From Candidatus Heimdallarchaeota archaeon (GTDB lineage: Archaea > Asgardarchaeota > Heimdallarchaeia > Heimdallarchaeales > Heimdallarchaeaceae), in NCBI GenBank assembly GCA_016839875.1, contig JAEOTK010000225.1:1-13944 (forward strand): a stretch of 13,944 nucleotides of DNA, written 5' to 3'. Position numbers and translations under genes: made by a program. Shown piece after piece: positions 1 to 6,797 of the stretch (its first letter is position 1; every line of letters begins with the position of its first letter). Under the pieces are notes generated by a model. It had not been told where the DNA came from and did not search any database. It saw only the letters and a program-made list of their open reading frames with translations.

Positions 1-322
1 AAGGCAAGGAATTGTCTATATTACAACTGGAGGTGCTGGTGCTCCTCTATATGATCCTGATAGAGGAGATTTAGCGATTGAAGGTGATGTGTATTTTGAT
101 GAATACCACTATTGTAATGTCACAGTCACAAAAGAAAATACTACAATTGAAACAATGGTTTTTGATGAAGCATTTGAAACTGTGACTCTTCAAGATAGTT
201 ATACTCTAGATAATAATGGTGAAATAATCACTGAAGAAACAATTGCTCCTGTTTCGATTATACCTCTATCCATTCTGTTGGTTGCTGGTATCTATTTGAG
301 AAGAAAGCAAAAAAATAACTGA
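1..322 (+). CDS. Calcineurin-like metallophosphoesterase, surface-anchored, 3' end only
   Basis: The gene enters from the left edge; the first complete codon is at base 2 and the stop is TGA at 320-322, leaving about 106 C-terminal residues. The opening segment reads GIVYITTGGAGAPLY and is followed by HYCNVTV. This resembles the end of the catalytic domain in purple-acid-phosphatase/calcineurin-like phosphoesterases, which typically carry a 'G-hydrophobic-TGGgGAPLY' stretch and then a 'yh...v.v' strand. The protein ends in a Pro-containing hydrophobic segment (PVSIIPLSILLVAGIYL) and a basic tail (RRKQKNN), so the enzyme was probably exported and held at the outer face of the membrane. The metal-binding motifs lie outside the window. 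A GTG at 89 is open in frame but is internal, not a start. Family is fairly sure; substrate cannot be given. Confidence 0.72.
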   Translation, partial: RQGIVYITTGGAGAPLYDPDRGDLAIEGDVYFDEYHYCNVTVTKENTTIETMVFDEAFETVTLQDSYTLDNNGEIITEETIAPVSIIPLSILLVAGIYLRRKQKNN

Positions 323-349
323 TCAAGAAGTTGCAAGTTCCTGTTACAA

Positions 350-358
350 TTTTTGTTT
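350..358 (+). terminator. T-rich stretch after phosphoesterase gene
   Basis: TTTTTGTTT lies 28 bases after the stop codon of the phosphoesterase gene. Archaeal RNA polymerase often stops at oligo-T without a hairpin, so this is a plausible transcript end. No stem is visible. Confidence 0.35.
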
Positions 359-370
359 GATACGAAGAGC

Positions 371-379
371 TTAAAAAAA
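371..379 (+). promoter_or_regulatory. TATA-like box for the MBL hydrolase gene
   Basis: TTAAAAAAA is centred about 24 bases before the ATG at 399, the spacing expected if transcription starts at or next to the start codon. The bases just before the ATG (TCCTCCTA) resemble an anti-Shine-Dalgarno rather than a ribosome site, which agrees with a leaderless transcript. Inference from spacing only. Confidence 0.4.
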
Positions 380-398
380 CAAAAATCTATTCCTCCTA

Positions 399-1046
399 AT
401 GACAGATTTTGTCCTTGAAATGGAAGTAGCTGGACCACTGAAAACCAATTGCTATTTATTATATGATCCAACAACAAAAGATGCAGCTTTGTTTGATGTT
501 GGAGGTTCAATAAACAAATTGATGTCGATTATCAAAAAAGAGAATCTTCAAGTTAAATATCTGTTCTGTACTCATCTGCATTTTGATCATGTTATGGGAA
601 TAGAAGAAATAAAGGAAGAACTCTCGGAAGCTAAGTTAGCCTTTCATAAGAAGGAACTTGATGTTTTGAAAAATATGGGGAGATTTGCTAGAATCTTCGA
701 ATTTAAACCATCATCAATAGGTGAGTTAGAAATACCAATTGAAGATGGTCAGAAGTTCAATGTTGGAAACATAGAGCTTACTGCTATGTTATCTCCTGGT
801 CATACTCCTGGGAGTATTTGCTTCTATTTTGACAAGAATCTATTATCTGGAGATGTTCTATTCTATAGAGGTGTAGGAAGAACAGATTTCTTTGGAGGTT
901 CATTCGAAGTACTAGAAGAATCAATAAAGAATCTTTTCAAGTTACCTGATGATACTAAGGTTTATCCTGGACATGGAGACTTCACAGACATAGGTTCAGA
1001 GAAAAATGAAAATCCCTTCATGAGTGAAAGATTTCAAGGCTTATAG
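399..1046 (+). CDS. Metallo-beta-lactamase fold hydrolase, glyoxalase II-like
   Basis: This 215-residue protein is a compact MBL-fold hydrolase with the full dinuclear metal site. It shows THLHFDH (H59, H61, D63, H64), GHTPGS (H135), SGD (D152) and PGHG (H192). The GRTDFFGGS segment after SGD and the PGHG motif are typical of the glyoxalase II / hydroxyacylglutathione hydrolase-like cytosolic subgroup of about 200-215 residues. No signal peptide is present. Substrates in this subgroup vary widely (thioesters, persulfides and other small molecules), and glutathione use is unlikely in an archaeon, so a specific reaction is not claimed. The ATG at 399 is preferred because the protein then begins with the family's first strand and a TATA-like box sits at the right distance. 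It stands alone between the phosphoesterase and a membrane protein gene. Confidence 0.9.
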   Translation: MTDFVLEMEVAGPLKTNCYLLYDPTTKDAALFDVGGSINKLMSIIKKENLQVKYLFCTHLHFDHVMGIEEIKEELSEAKLAFHKKELDVLKNMGRFARIFEFKPSSIGELEIPIEDGQKFNVGNIELTAMLSPGHTPGSICFYFDKNLLSGDVLFYRGVGRTDFFGGSFEVLEESIKNLFKLPDDTKVYPGHGDFTDIGSEKNENPFMSERFQGL

Positions 1047-1090
1047 TATCAGAAGTAATTCCAGAATTCCCAATTTTTAAGCCCAAGAAA

Positions 1091-1100
1091 ATTTAAATAT
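1091..1100 (+). promoter_or_regulatory. TATA-like box for the membrane protein gene
   Basis: ATTTAAATAT is centred about 29 bases before the ATG at 1125, with no Shine-Dalgarno-like sequence between. This fits a leaderless or nearly leaderless archaeal promoter. Confidence 0.5.
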
Positions 1101-1124
1101 TCGACAGATAGATGAACATTCACT

Positions 1125-1592
1125 ATGAAACTTCAAATTTGGTCAAGTGCAGCAGGTTTGCTAGCTCTGTTGACTTATGCAGCTACTGCTGTAGGAGGAT
1201 TTTTCAGCGGATATTTCTTCTGGCTTCAAAAGATTTATCCTGCTGCTATTGGAACTGAAGGTGAAATACTAGTTTTAATCATGACGATAGTGATGTTCGC
1301 TGCTGCAGGTTTTGCAGTACTAGCTATACTTTTCTCAATATTTGGTATCCCCAAAGCATTATGGATAATATTTACTATATTGTCCCTCGCATGTGCTGTA
1401 GCTGTTGCACTTGTGGTGAATCTTGGGTTGCCACATGTTGTCCAGTCATTATATGGTTTTGTTCCAACGTTCATGTATATACAGCCTGAATGGATAAGTG
1501 CAGAATTATTTGACTTCATTGGATTTTGGTTAGCTGCTGGAGGATCATTACTAGCAATGCTATTTGGTATTTTCACTCCAAAAAAAGGTTAG
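1125..1592 (+). CDS. Small four-helix integral membrane protein, unknown function
   Basis: I do not recognise this 155-residue protein. It is strongly hydrophobic, with four likely membrane helices at about residues 8-34, 48-73, 76-99 and 128-150. The loop between helices 3 and 4 (about 100-127) is the longest and contains aromatic and Pro residues (QSLYGFVPTFMYIQPEWI). The tail is short and basic (TPKKG). Small residues (Ala, Gly) are frequent in the helices, which suits tight helix packing. No charged residues within the membrane, metal-binding pattern or transporter signature is visible. It appears to be a single-gene unit with its own TATA-like box and a hairpin/T-tract terminator. An alternative reading of the first helix as an uncleaved signal anchor does not change the picture. 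Confidence 0.8.
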   Translation: MKLQIWSSAAGLLALLTYAATAVGGFFSGYFFWLQKIYPAAIGTEGEILVLIMTIVMFAAAGFAVLAILFSIFGIPKALWIIFTILSLACAVAVALVVNLGLPHVVQSLYGFVPTFMYIQPEWISAELFDFIGFWLAAGGSLLAMLFGIFTPKKG

Positions 1593-1593
1593 G

Positions 1594-1643
1594 ATGATTT
1601 TTCCTCTAAAATCATATACTTCCTTTTTTTTATTTATTTTTTT
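1594..1643. terminator. Hairpin and T-tracts between convergent genes
   Basis: ATGATTTT at 1594-1601 and AAAATCAT at 1608-1615 form a perfect 8-base-pair stem with a 6-base loop, beginning two bases after the membrane protein's stop codon. T-rich runs follow at 1622-1643. The T-runs would end plus-strand transcription. The stem reads the same on the minus strand but lacks a T-run on that side, so termination of the opposing phosphatase transcript here is less certain. Confidence 0.6.
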
Positions 1644-1647
1644 AACA

Positions 1648-2304
1648 TCAATCTATTTCCATAGCTTCCATTACTTCAACTATACCTGCAAAGTTACTAA
1701 AAGTGTGAAGTCTTGAATCATTTTTCAGAACCTCTGCTAAATCCTCGTTTTCTTTTGCAAAAATTACGTCAGCTAGTGATTGAGAAGGAAATATATCCGA
1801 CAATCCATCACCAATGTAGATAATTTTGAATCCTTTATTCTTTATTTCTTGAACATGCGAATATTTGCAATTTGCACAACCGTGGCTGCATTGTGAAGTA
1901 AGAAACTCAAGTGCAATCTTATTATCTATTAGTTTCATATCATTTGCCTTTATGTCCTCTTGGGGGATTTGAATTTGATGATTTTTGAATATTGTATCAA
2001 TATAACTTCTAAAACCGTCTGAAACAATAAAGAATTTTAGATTCTTCTCTCTAATCCAGTCATAGAATTCAATAAAGGTTGGATCTATCTCGATTTGATC
2101 AACTAGATTGTTGATTTCTTCCATTGAAGTTTTTTCTATCATTCCCCACTGATTGACTAGAGCTTCTCTTGTTCCGATTTCTCCATTGATAACTAATTTA
2201 TCATAGAATTGCCAGTCTTTTTCAGTAAGATTAGTTAACAAAACCTTACCTGTATCTTCTAAAGTAATAGTGCCATCAAAATCACAGAATATAGCTACTT
2301 GCAT
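1648..2304 (-). CDS. HAD-superfamily phosphatase, MtnX-like
   Basis: This 218-residue cytosolic phosphatase has the HAD motifs in order: DFDGT with nucleophile D8 and acid/base D10, motif II serine in SDG (S95), a Lys in CKYSH (K147), and motif III/IV GDGLSD (D166, D170). Between motifs II and III it carries a Cys group (C139, C143, C146), as in MtnX-type proteins, where a CxxCG.CK-like segment occurs. MtnX removes phosphate from 2-hydroxy-3-keto-5-methylthiopentenyl-1-phosphate in methionine salvage, and related phosphoserine phosphatases share the fold. No other methionine-salvage gene is in the window, so the substrate stays open. The start gives MQVAIFCDFDGT, the usual short lead before motif I. 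It is divergent from tldD and convergent with the membrane protein gene. Confidence 0.85.
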   Translation of the reverse strand: MQVAIFCDFDGTITLEDTGKVLLTNLTEKDWQFYDKLVINGEIGTREALVNQWGMIEKTSMEEINNLVDQIEIDPTFIEFYDWIREKNLKFFIVSDGFRSYIDTIFKNHQIQIPQEDIKANDMKLIDNKIALEFLTSQCSHGCANCKYSHVQEIKNKGFKIIYIGDGLSDIFPSQSLADVIFAKENEDLAEVLKNDSRLHTFSNFAGIVEVMEAMEID

Positions 2305-2351
2305 TAATTTAGGTTTTATATTCTAAAAGAAAAACCTTACTATTTGGTTAT

Positions 2352-2360
2352 CTATATATA
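2352..2360 (+). promoter_or_regulatory. TATA box in the HAD phosphatase/tldD divergent region
   Basis: CTATATATA is the strongest TATA-like sequence in the 2305-2398 gap. For tldD it predicts a transcript start near 2380, just before the GGGGTG ribosome site. Its core is a palindrome, so it could also serve the divergent phosphatase gene, giving a leader of about 25 bases there. The second role is speculative. Confidence 0.5.
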
Positions 2361-2385
2361 TGTTAAAGATAAAGGATTGAACGAA

Positions 2386-2392
2386 AGGGGTG
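2386..2392 (+). promoter_or_regulatory. Ribosome binding site that argues for an upstream tldD start
   Basis: AGGGGTG can pair with the CACCUC end of archaeal 16S rRNA, with one G-U pair. It lies 6 bases before an in-frame ATC at 2399 but 24 bases before the first conventional in-frame start, TTG at 2417. The spacing therefore favours initiation near 2399. Confidence 0.45.
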
Positions 2393-2416
2393 TAGAATAT
2401 CGACCCATTAGAAACA

Positions 2417-3766
2417 TTGCTAGAACTATCAGAAAACTATGATACATCATATACAGATATTCGATATGGTAAGATTGAACAGAAGAATATTGTAGCAATG
2501 GATGGGAAGATTATTCATGAGAACAACTGCATCAATTCTGGATACGGAATACGGATTTTATCAGAAGGAATCATCTCTTTTGCATCTACACCAGATTTAT
2601 TGTTAGCAGAAGAGGAAATTGAGAAATCAATTAAGGTTTCAAAATTACTAACTAACTGGAAAAAAGGAAATACAACCCTAGCAGAAACTCCAGTAGCAGA
2701 AGCATCCGTTACAAGACAACCTAAAATCAATTGGAAAGAACTTGAACTAATTGAGTTTCAAGATCAAGTCAAAGATTTGGATGCGTATATTAAAGATTCT
2801 TTGACAGTTGATGCAATGATTGAAACAGATATTATGTTTCTTAACTGGTCTGAACGTTTTCTAAATTCAGAAGGCTCTAAAGTATATCAAGAGTATCCCT
2901 ATGCAGTATTAACCTTAACAGGTCGAGTGATGCACAACGATTTACAAGTTAAATATTACAAAACTTTTGGAGGAATGGGAGGGGTTGAAGTACTGCCTTT
3001 TGAGAAATTTGAAGAAACTCATGAGTTCATTCAACTAATCAATAATCTTCCAAAAGCTACTCATATTAAACAGGGAAACTACAAATCAGTTCTGAGTGAA
3101 GATATTGCATGGACATTAGTTCATGAGGTTCTTGGTCACTCTTTAGAAGCGGATAATGTTCTGTCTGGAAGATCTTTTAGTGCTGGACTTCTAGGTTTGA
3201 AGATTGCGCCTTCTAACATTAGTGTAATAGACGATCCTTATATTGAAACCCTAGGGTATTCGGAGTTCGATTCAGAGGGTGTAAAAGGGAGAGGAACACT
3301 TCTTGTTGATGAAGGTATTCTCACAGATTTCCTTCAAAGTAGAATAACAGCAGCAGCAATGGATACAGAATCTTCTTCCAATTATCGAGCGTTTAGTTTC
3401 GAATTTCTACCTCAAATAAGAATGAGTAATTTTTTCATTGAACCTAAGGATAATTCAACAGAAGAATTGATTGAAGATGTCAAAAATGGGCTTTTCATTG
3501 GAGATGGTTTAGGAGGATCCTCAGAACCTCAAACTGGGGAGTATAATTTAGATGCTCAATATGGTAGAACGATTAAAAACGGTGAACTTGATGAATACAT
3601 CTTGCAATTTCAATTAAGCGGAAGTATGATGGATACACTTTCTAAAATTGAGAATGTAGGAGATAGACTTCTAGCGCAACCTGGAAGTTGTGTAAAGAAT
3701 AACCAAAGAGTATTTGTTGGATCTGTCTGTCCAAAAATAACCGTATCTGAAATGAGAGTGAGTTGA
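2417..3766 (+). CDS. tldD: TldD-type metalloprotease subunit
   Basis: This is the zinc-carrying subunit of the TldD/TldE protease, which threads and cleaves unfolded peptides in the cytosol. It shows the signature HEVLGH followed by SLE (H236, E237, H241, E244 counting from the TTG). It ends with the family's C-terminal pattern, PGSCVKNNQ and then GSVCPKITVSEMRV. The length of about 450 residues is normal for archaeal members. The start is uncertain. TTG at 2417 is the first standard codon after an in-frame TAG at 2393, but it clips the first helix. The extra codons from 2399 would add IDPLET and restore the usual N-terminal helix, and a ribosome site sits 6 bases before 2399. The partner gene follows after one base, so the two are co-transcribed. 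No obvious modified-peptide precursor lies beside them. Confidence 0.93.
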   Translation: MLELSENYDTSYTDIRYGKIEQKNIVAMDGKIIHENNCINSGYGIRILSEGIISFASTPDLLLAEEEIEKSIKVSKLLTNWKKGNTTLAETPVAEASVTRQPKINWKELELIEFQDQVKDLDAYIKDSLTVDAMIETDIMFLNWSERFLNSEGSKVYQEYPYAVLTLTGRVMHNDLQVKYYKTFGGMGGVEVLPFEKFEETHEFIQLINNLPKATHIKQGNYKSVLSEDIAWTLVHEVLGHSLEADNVLSGRSFSAGLLGLKIAPSNISVIDDPYIETLGYSEFDSEGVKGRGTLLVDEGILTDFLQSRITAAAMDTESSSNYRAFSFEFLPQIRMSNFFIEPKDNSTEELIEDVKNGLFIGDGLGGSSEPQTGEYNLDAQYGRTIKNGELDEYILQFQLSGSMMDTLSKIENVGDRLLAQPGSCVKNNQRVFVGSVCPKITVSEMRVS

Positions 3767-3767
3767 T

Positions 3768-5123
3768 ATGTACACTGACGAAGAATTGAAGGATTTAACA
3801 GTAAAGGTTTTGCAGAAATTAGACCAATTGTATGGCTATTCTGAAGCAGAAGTCTTCATTCAATCTTTGTCTCAAATGATGGGAGGTTTAGAATACAGAA
3901 CGCCAAAGGTTTACCAATCTATCAATAGGATTGGATGTGCAATAAGGTTTTTCAAAGATAATCAATTATACTTTGCCTGTTTTCCTGTCAACTCTGTTCT
4001 AGCAGATCTAAATAATTTATCTTCAATTACAACCTTCCCAATTGAATCACCGAAATTTGAATTTCCAGAAATCAAACTTTCATCTCAGCCAGTATCAAAT
4101 ATTTATGATAAAAGAATAGCATCTCTCAATGAAGAGGAGATATTTTCTATTACTTATTCAATGAGTGAAGAAGAAGGAAAAATCAAAGACATTATTCTAG
4201 ATGGTTCTATACTATTATCTTTAGAAAGAAAGATTATTGCAAATTCATCTCAAGCTATCGCTTTTGAAAAAAGCACATGGTTTGATGTCGACTTACGAGC
4301 GCTTTATAGTGGATTTGATATGATTTCAAGTTCCGAAAAGCACTTGACTAGCAGACAAATTCCAAGCTCTGTTTCAAGTATTGTTGAGGATTTAGTAAAT
4401 GAGACAATTCAGAGGTCAACTGTTGGTGAAAAGCTGGATGATTTTTCAGTGCCAGTGATTTTTTCACCTATGGCATTTTCACAGATATTTGCTTTTACTC
4501 TCATTCCTCTGTTAAAACATGGAGCAATTGAAAATCTAGATAGAACAGATATCTCACCAGATTTCAATTTAATAGATGATGGAACAGTACCAGGTCTACC
4601 TAATTCAACAGCATTCGATGATGAAGGAGTTAACCAATCAAAAACTGTGGTTGTAAGAAATGGAATATTCCATACACCCTTGAATAACTCTCAGAATATC
4701 TCAGAAAAGGATGAAAGAACTGGGAATTCATTTAGAGTTAAAATGTTTGAATTTTTTCCAAGAAATTATCAAGCTTATCCAGAGGTTTGTCCCTCAAACC
4801 TATTGATTGGAGAAGGAACAGAATCTTTTGAGAAAATAGTTGAAGACATAAAAGTAGGTGTATTTGTAAATTCATCACAAGGATATATGACTGCTGACCC
4901 CTATTCTGGCACATTCAAGATTTCTGCAAATGATGCCTATAAAATCGAAAATGGTTTCATTACAGGTTCTCTACCTACCTATGATATTATTGGTAACATG
5001 TTTGGTGTGGTTAGCAAAGAGCCAGTATTTTCAAAGGATAGAAGAGTAGTCAGACCTTCAAATACTCCTTATAGTGTTGTATCTCCTTTTGTGTTAACTG
5101 AAGAAACAGATATATTCTTGTAG
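3768..5123 (+). CDS. tldE: TldE/PmbA-type subunit of the TldD/TldE protease
   Basis: This 451-residue protein belongs to the PmbA/TldE half of the TldD/PmbA family. The region matching the TldD zinc helix (around PVIFSPMAFSQIFAF, near residue 225-240) has no HExxxH, as expected for the non-catalytic partner. Other family marks are the DDEGV segment (near residue 284-288), EGTESFEKIVEDIKVGVFV, and a stretch near the end (GNMFGVV) matching the family's C-terminal beta region. The ATG lies one base after the TldD stop, so translation is probably coupled and the products made in similar amounts for the heterodimer. The tail after GNMFGVV (about 45 residues) is divergent from the typical 'P.i.i..l.v' ending seen in TldD. 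Family is confident; the natural substrate is not known. Confidence 0.9.
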   Translation: MYTDEELKDLTVKVLQKLDQLYGYSEAEVFIQSLSQMMGGLEYRTPKVYQSINRIGCAIRFFKDNQLYFACFPVNSVLADLNNLSSITTFPIESPKFEFPEIKLSSQPVSNIYDKRIASLNEEEIFSITYSMSEEEGKIKDIILDGSILLSLERKIIANSSQAIAFEKSTWFDVDLRALYSGFDMISSSEKHLTSRQIPSSVSSIVEDLVNETIQRSTVGEKLDDFSVPVIFSPMAFSQIFAFTLIPLLKHGAIENLDRTDISPDFNLIDDGTVPGLPNSTAFDDEGVNQSKTVVVRNGIFHTPLNNSQNISEKDERTGNSFRVKMFEFFPRNYQAYPEVCPSNLLIGEGTESFEKIVEDIKVGVFVNSSQGYMTADPYSGTFKISANDAYKIENGFITGSLPTYDIIGNMFGVVSKEPVFSKDRRVVRPSNTPYSVVSPFVLTEETDIFL

Positions 5124-5168
5124 AACTCATTCTTGACTAGATTTTCAGTGAAATCAAGTTCGAAAAAG

Positions 5169-5178
5169 TTTAAAAATA
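5169..5178 (+). promoter_or_regulatory. TATA-like box for the surface protein gene
   Basis: TTTAAAAATA lies about 58 bases before the ATG at 5232. It would give a transcript start near 5200 and a leader of about 30 bases that includes the GGAGAT ribosome site at 5219-5224. Confidence 0.45.
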
Positions 5179-5218
5179 CAAATGCTTTCAGAAGTCTGAA
5201 CAGAAAAACCCAAGATAC

Positions 5219-5224
5219 GGAGAT
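5219..5224 (+). promoter_or_regulatory. Ribosome binding site fixing the surface protein start
   Basis: GGAGAT is followed by a 7-base spacer and ATG at 5232. This, with the signal peptide that begins at that ATG, shows that the in-frame ATG at 5133 is not the start. Confidence 0.6.
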
Positions 5225-5231
5225 TTCAATT

Positions 5232-6734
5232 ATGAAGAAACAATTCATCTTATCTTTGATGATACTTACAATAATTTGTGGTATGAGTATATTTTCACTA
5301 AATTCTATTGCAATAGAAGAACCAACTATTTCCAATCCTACACTGATGCAATTAAGACCTTTCTTTAATTACGGAGACGAAAACACAACCGTACTAAGAT
5401 CAAGGGATAATAATCAGTATCAGGGAGCTATAGTAGAAGCAGAAGAAGATCAGAATGTTACTATTTGGTACGGATATTCTGGTGGTACCAACACTTCTGC
5501 ACCATACATCTTTGGAGATGATGGAACATATGAAAATGAAAGTCTAAGTTGGGATGAAGGAAAACTATTAACATATGATAATGAAACAACTGTGGAAACT
5601 GGTGGTGGAGTTTATGCATATTATAATTATTCCTTTGTCATGGAATCAGAATTCTTAGTTGTTTATGGAAGATATGGTGAATACGAGGATGTTATGGGCG
5701 TGCCAGATGGTATTCCAAATCTAATAACTACTGGTGTCTGGATTGAATCAGAGTTCAAACAGGAAACATATACACAATTTGATTTAATAGATATGAATAT
5801 AACAGCTCATTATTACAATCTAACTAGCTATGGGTTAATGTATAGGGAAGTTTTACCAGATCATTCTGGTGAATTCCAAAATGTGACAGTAATTCAGGAT
5901 AGAGTAGGAGACTATGCCAATCTTACTGCATCTTTCTCTCATTCATATGGTGCTGATACTCAAATTGAAGTTAGAGCCTTTATACAACACTTCGATAATA
6001 TGACACAAGAATATCGTTATTTATACGAAAATAAAGCTCACATGATAACATTAGTTGATGGTACACCAGAAGTTGATGTAACAACTTCTAGATATACAAA
6101 TTCATATAATGTTAGCTTATCTTGGTCAGCCTCAGCAACTAATGCAAATATCACTTCAGTAGATATTGACTGGGATGATTTATCCAGCATTGAAACAATA
6201 ATCAATATGTCTCAATTCACTGTATATCATTTATACTCAAGTCTTGGCGAATATAATATCTCACTTACAATTAATGCTTCTGATGCAACTGTGAATGCGA
6301 ATACACTTGTTTTGATTGAACAAGATGATCCTACAGGTACGATTTTTATAAAGGGTTCAGATGATTCACTACTAGATCCTGATGTATTAAACGTAACATC
6401 AATAGAAACTGGTGTAAGAGAATTGACCTTTGTCATCGAATCAAGTGATACAGGTGGAAGCGGTGTCGAAAAAATGGTTGTTTTAACAGATGAAGGTAAT
6501 AGTGCAGCAGTTTTCGATGAAGAAGAAATCACAATACAATTTCTTGAATATGGTGTTCATGAAATAACTTTCAGAGTTTATGATAATGCAGGAAACATCT
6601 ACGAAAAAGCGTTCTTTGTTGAACTAATAAAACCTGAAGATCCTTCAGGAAGTCCAATACCATTTCCATTTGGAGTTTTATCCATTTTTGGATTAGTAGC
6701 AATTGCACTATTATACAAGAAAATGAGAAGGTAA
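5232..6734 (+). CDS. Secreted surface protein with PKD/Ig-like domains and C-terminal membrane anchor
   Basis: This 500-residue protein starts with a clear signal peptide (MKKQFILSLMILTIICGMSI and on to about residue 27). The ATG at 5232 is chosen over the in-frame ATG at 5133 because the signal peptide begins there and GGAGAT lies 7 bases before it. Residues 30-270 are rich in Asn, Tyr, Thr and acidic residues and are not recognised. About residues 275-365 look like a PKD-type beta-sandwich (DIDWDD, then HLYSSLGEYNISLTINASD). About residues 366-470 look like a second Ig-like domain (GGSGVEKM ... VYDNAGN). The end has a Pro-rich turn, one membrane helix and a basic tail (ALLYKKMRR). Roughly 17 Asn-X-Ser/Thr sites suit an N-glycosylated archaeal surface protein. 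It is probably an adhesion or envelope protein; no enzyme motif is visible. Confidence 0.85.
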   Translation: MKKQFILSLMILTIICGMSIFSLNSIAIEEPTISNPTLMQLRPFFNYGDENTTVLRSRDNNQYQGAIVEAEEDQNVTIWYGYSGGTNTSAPYIFGDDGTYENESLSWDEGKLLTYDNETTVETGGGVYAYYNYSFVMESEFLVVYGRYGEYEDVMGVPDGIPNLITTGVWIESEFKQETYTQFDLIDMNITAHYYNLTSYGLMYREVLPDHSGEFQNVTVIQDRVGDYANLTASFSHSYGADTQIEVRAFIQHFDNMTQEYRYLYENKAHMITLVDGTPEVDVTTSRYTNSYNVSLSWSASATNANITSVDIDWDDLSSIETIINMSQFTVYHLYSSLGEYNISLTINASDATVNANTLVLIEQDDPTGTIFIKGSDDSLLDPDVLNVTSIETGVRELTFVIESSDTGGSGVEKMVVLTDEGNSAAVFDEEEITIQFLEYGVHEITFRVYDNAGNIYEKAFFVELIKPEDPSGSPIPFPFGVLSIFGLVAIALLYKKMRR

Positions 6735-6774
6735 TTCTCTTTTCTTTTACTTTTATCTTTTTGATAGTTTTTTA
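6735..6774 (+). terminator. T-rich terminator after the surface protein gene
   Basis: The 40 bases after the stop codon are largely T with repeated runs of four to six (TTTTCTTTTACTTTT and onwards). There is no hairpin. This is a typical archaeal oligo-T termination region, and its last T-run overlaps the TATA-like box of the next gene. Confidence 0.55.
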
Positions 6775-6777
6775 TAG
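6769..6777 (+). promoter_or_regulatory. TATA-like box for the HEAT-like gene
   Basis: TTTTTATAG is centred about 25 bases before the ATG at 6798 and no ribosome site is visible, so a leaderless transcript is likely. Confidence 0.45.
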
Positions 6778-6797
6778 AAGGTTGCTTTAGTTAACTT

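Noticed and set aside
89..322. Separate 77-residue gene starting at GTG 89
   Set aside because: The frame is open back to base 2 and encodes the phosphoesterase TGGAGAPLY segment, so it is the end of a longer gene.
1235..1576. Minus-strand open frame of 113 codons opposite the membrane protein
   Set aside because: The plus frame has a clean four-helix hydrophobicity pattern and a promoter; the minus frame shows no domain pattern.
1648..5123. A methionine-salvage or modified-peptide cluster spanning the HAD phosphatase and TldD/TldE
   Set aside because: The genes are divergent, no other pathway gene is present, and the shared gap is simply a two-way promoter region.
5133..5231. Upstream extension of the surface protein from the in-frame ATG at 5133
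   Set aside because: It would bury the signal peptide behind 33 mostly polar and basic residues. The ATG at 5232 has GGAGAT at 7 bases and begins the signal peptide directly.
5069..5335. Minus-strand open frame across the tldE/surface protein junction
   Set aside because: It overlaps the strong end of tldE and the signal peptide of the next gene, has no ribosome site or family pattern, and is hydrophobic only because it is the complement of AT-rich coding sequence.
6227..6532. Minus-strand open frame of 101 codons inside the surface protein gene
   Set aside because: Ser/Thr/Val-rich shadow of the PKD/Ig-like coding region with no independent signal.
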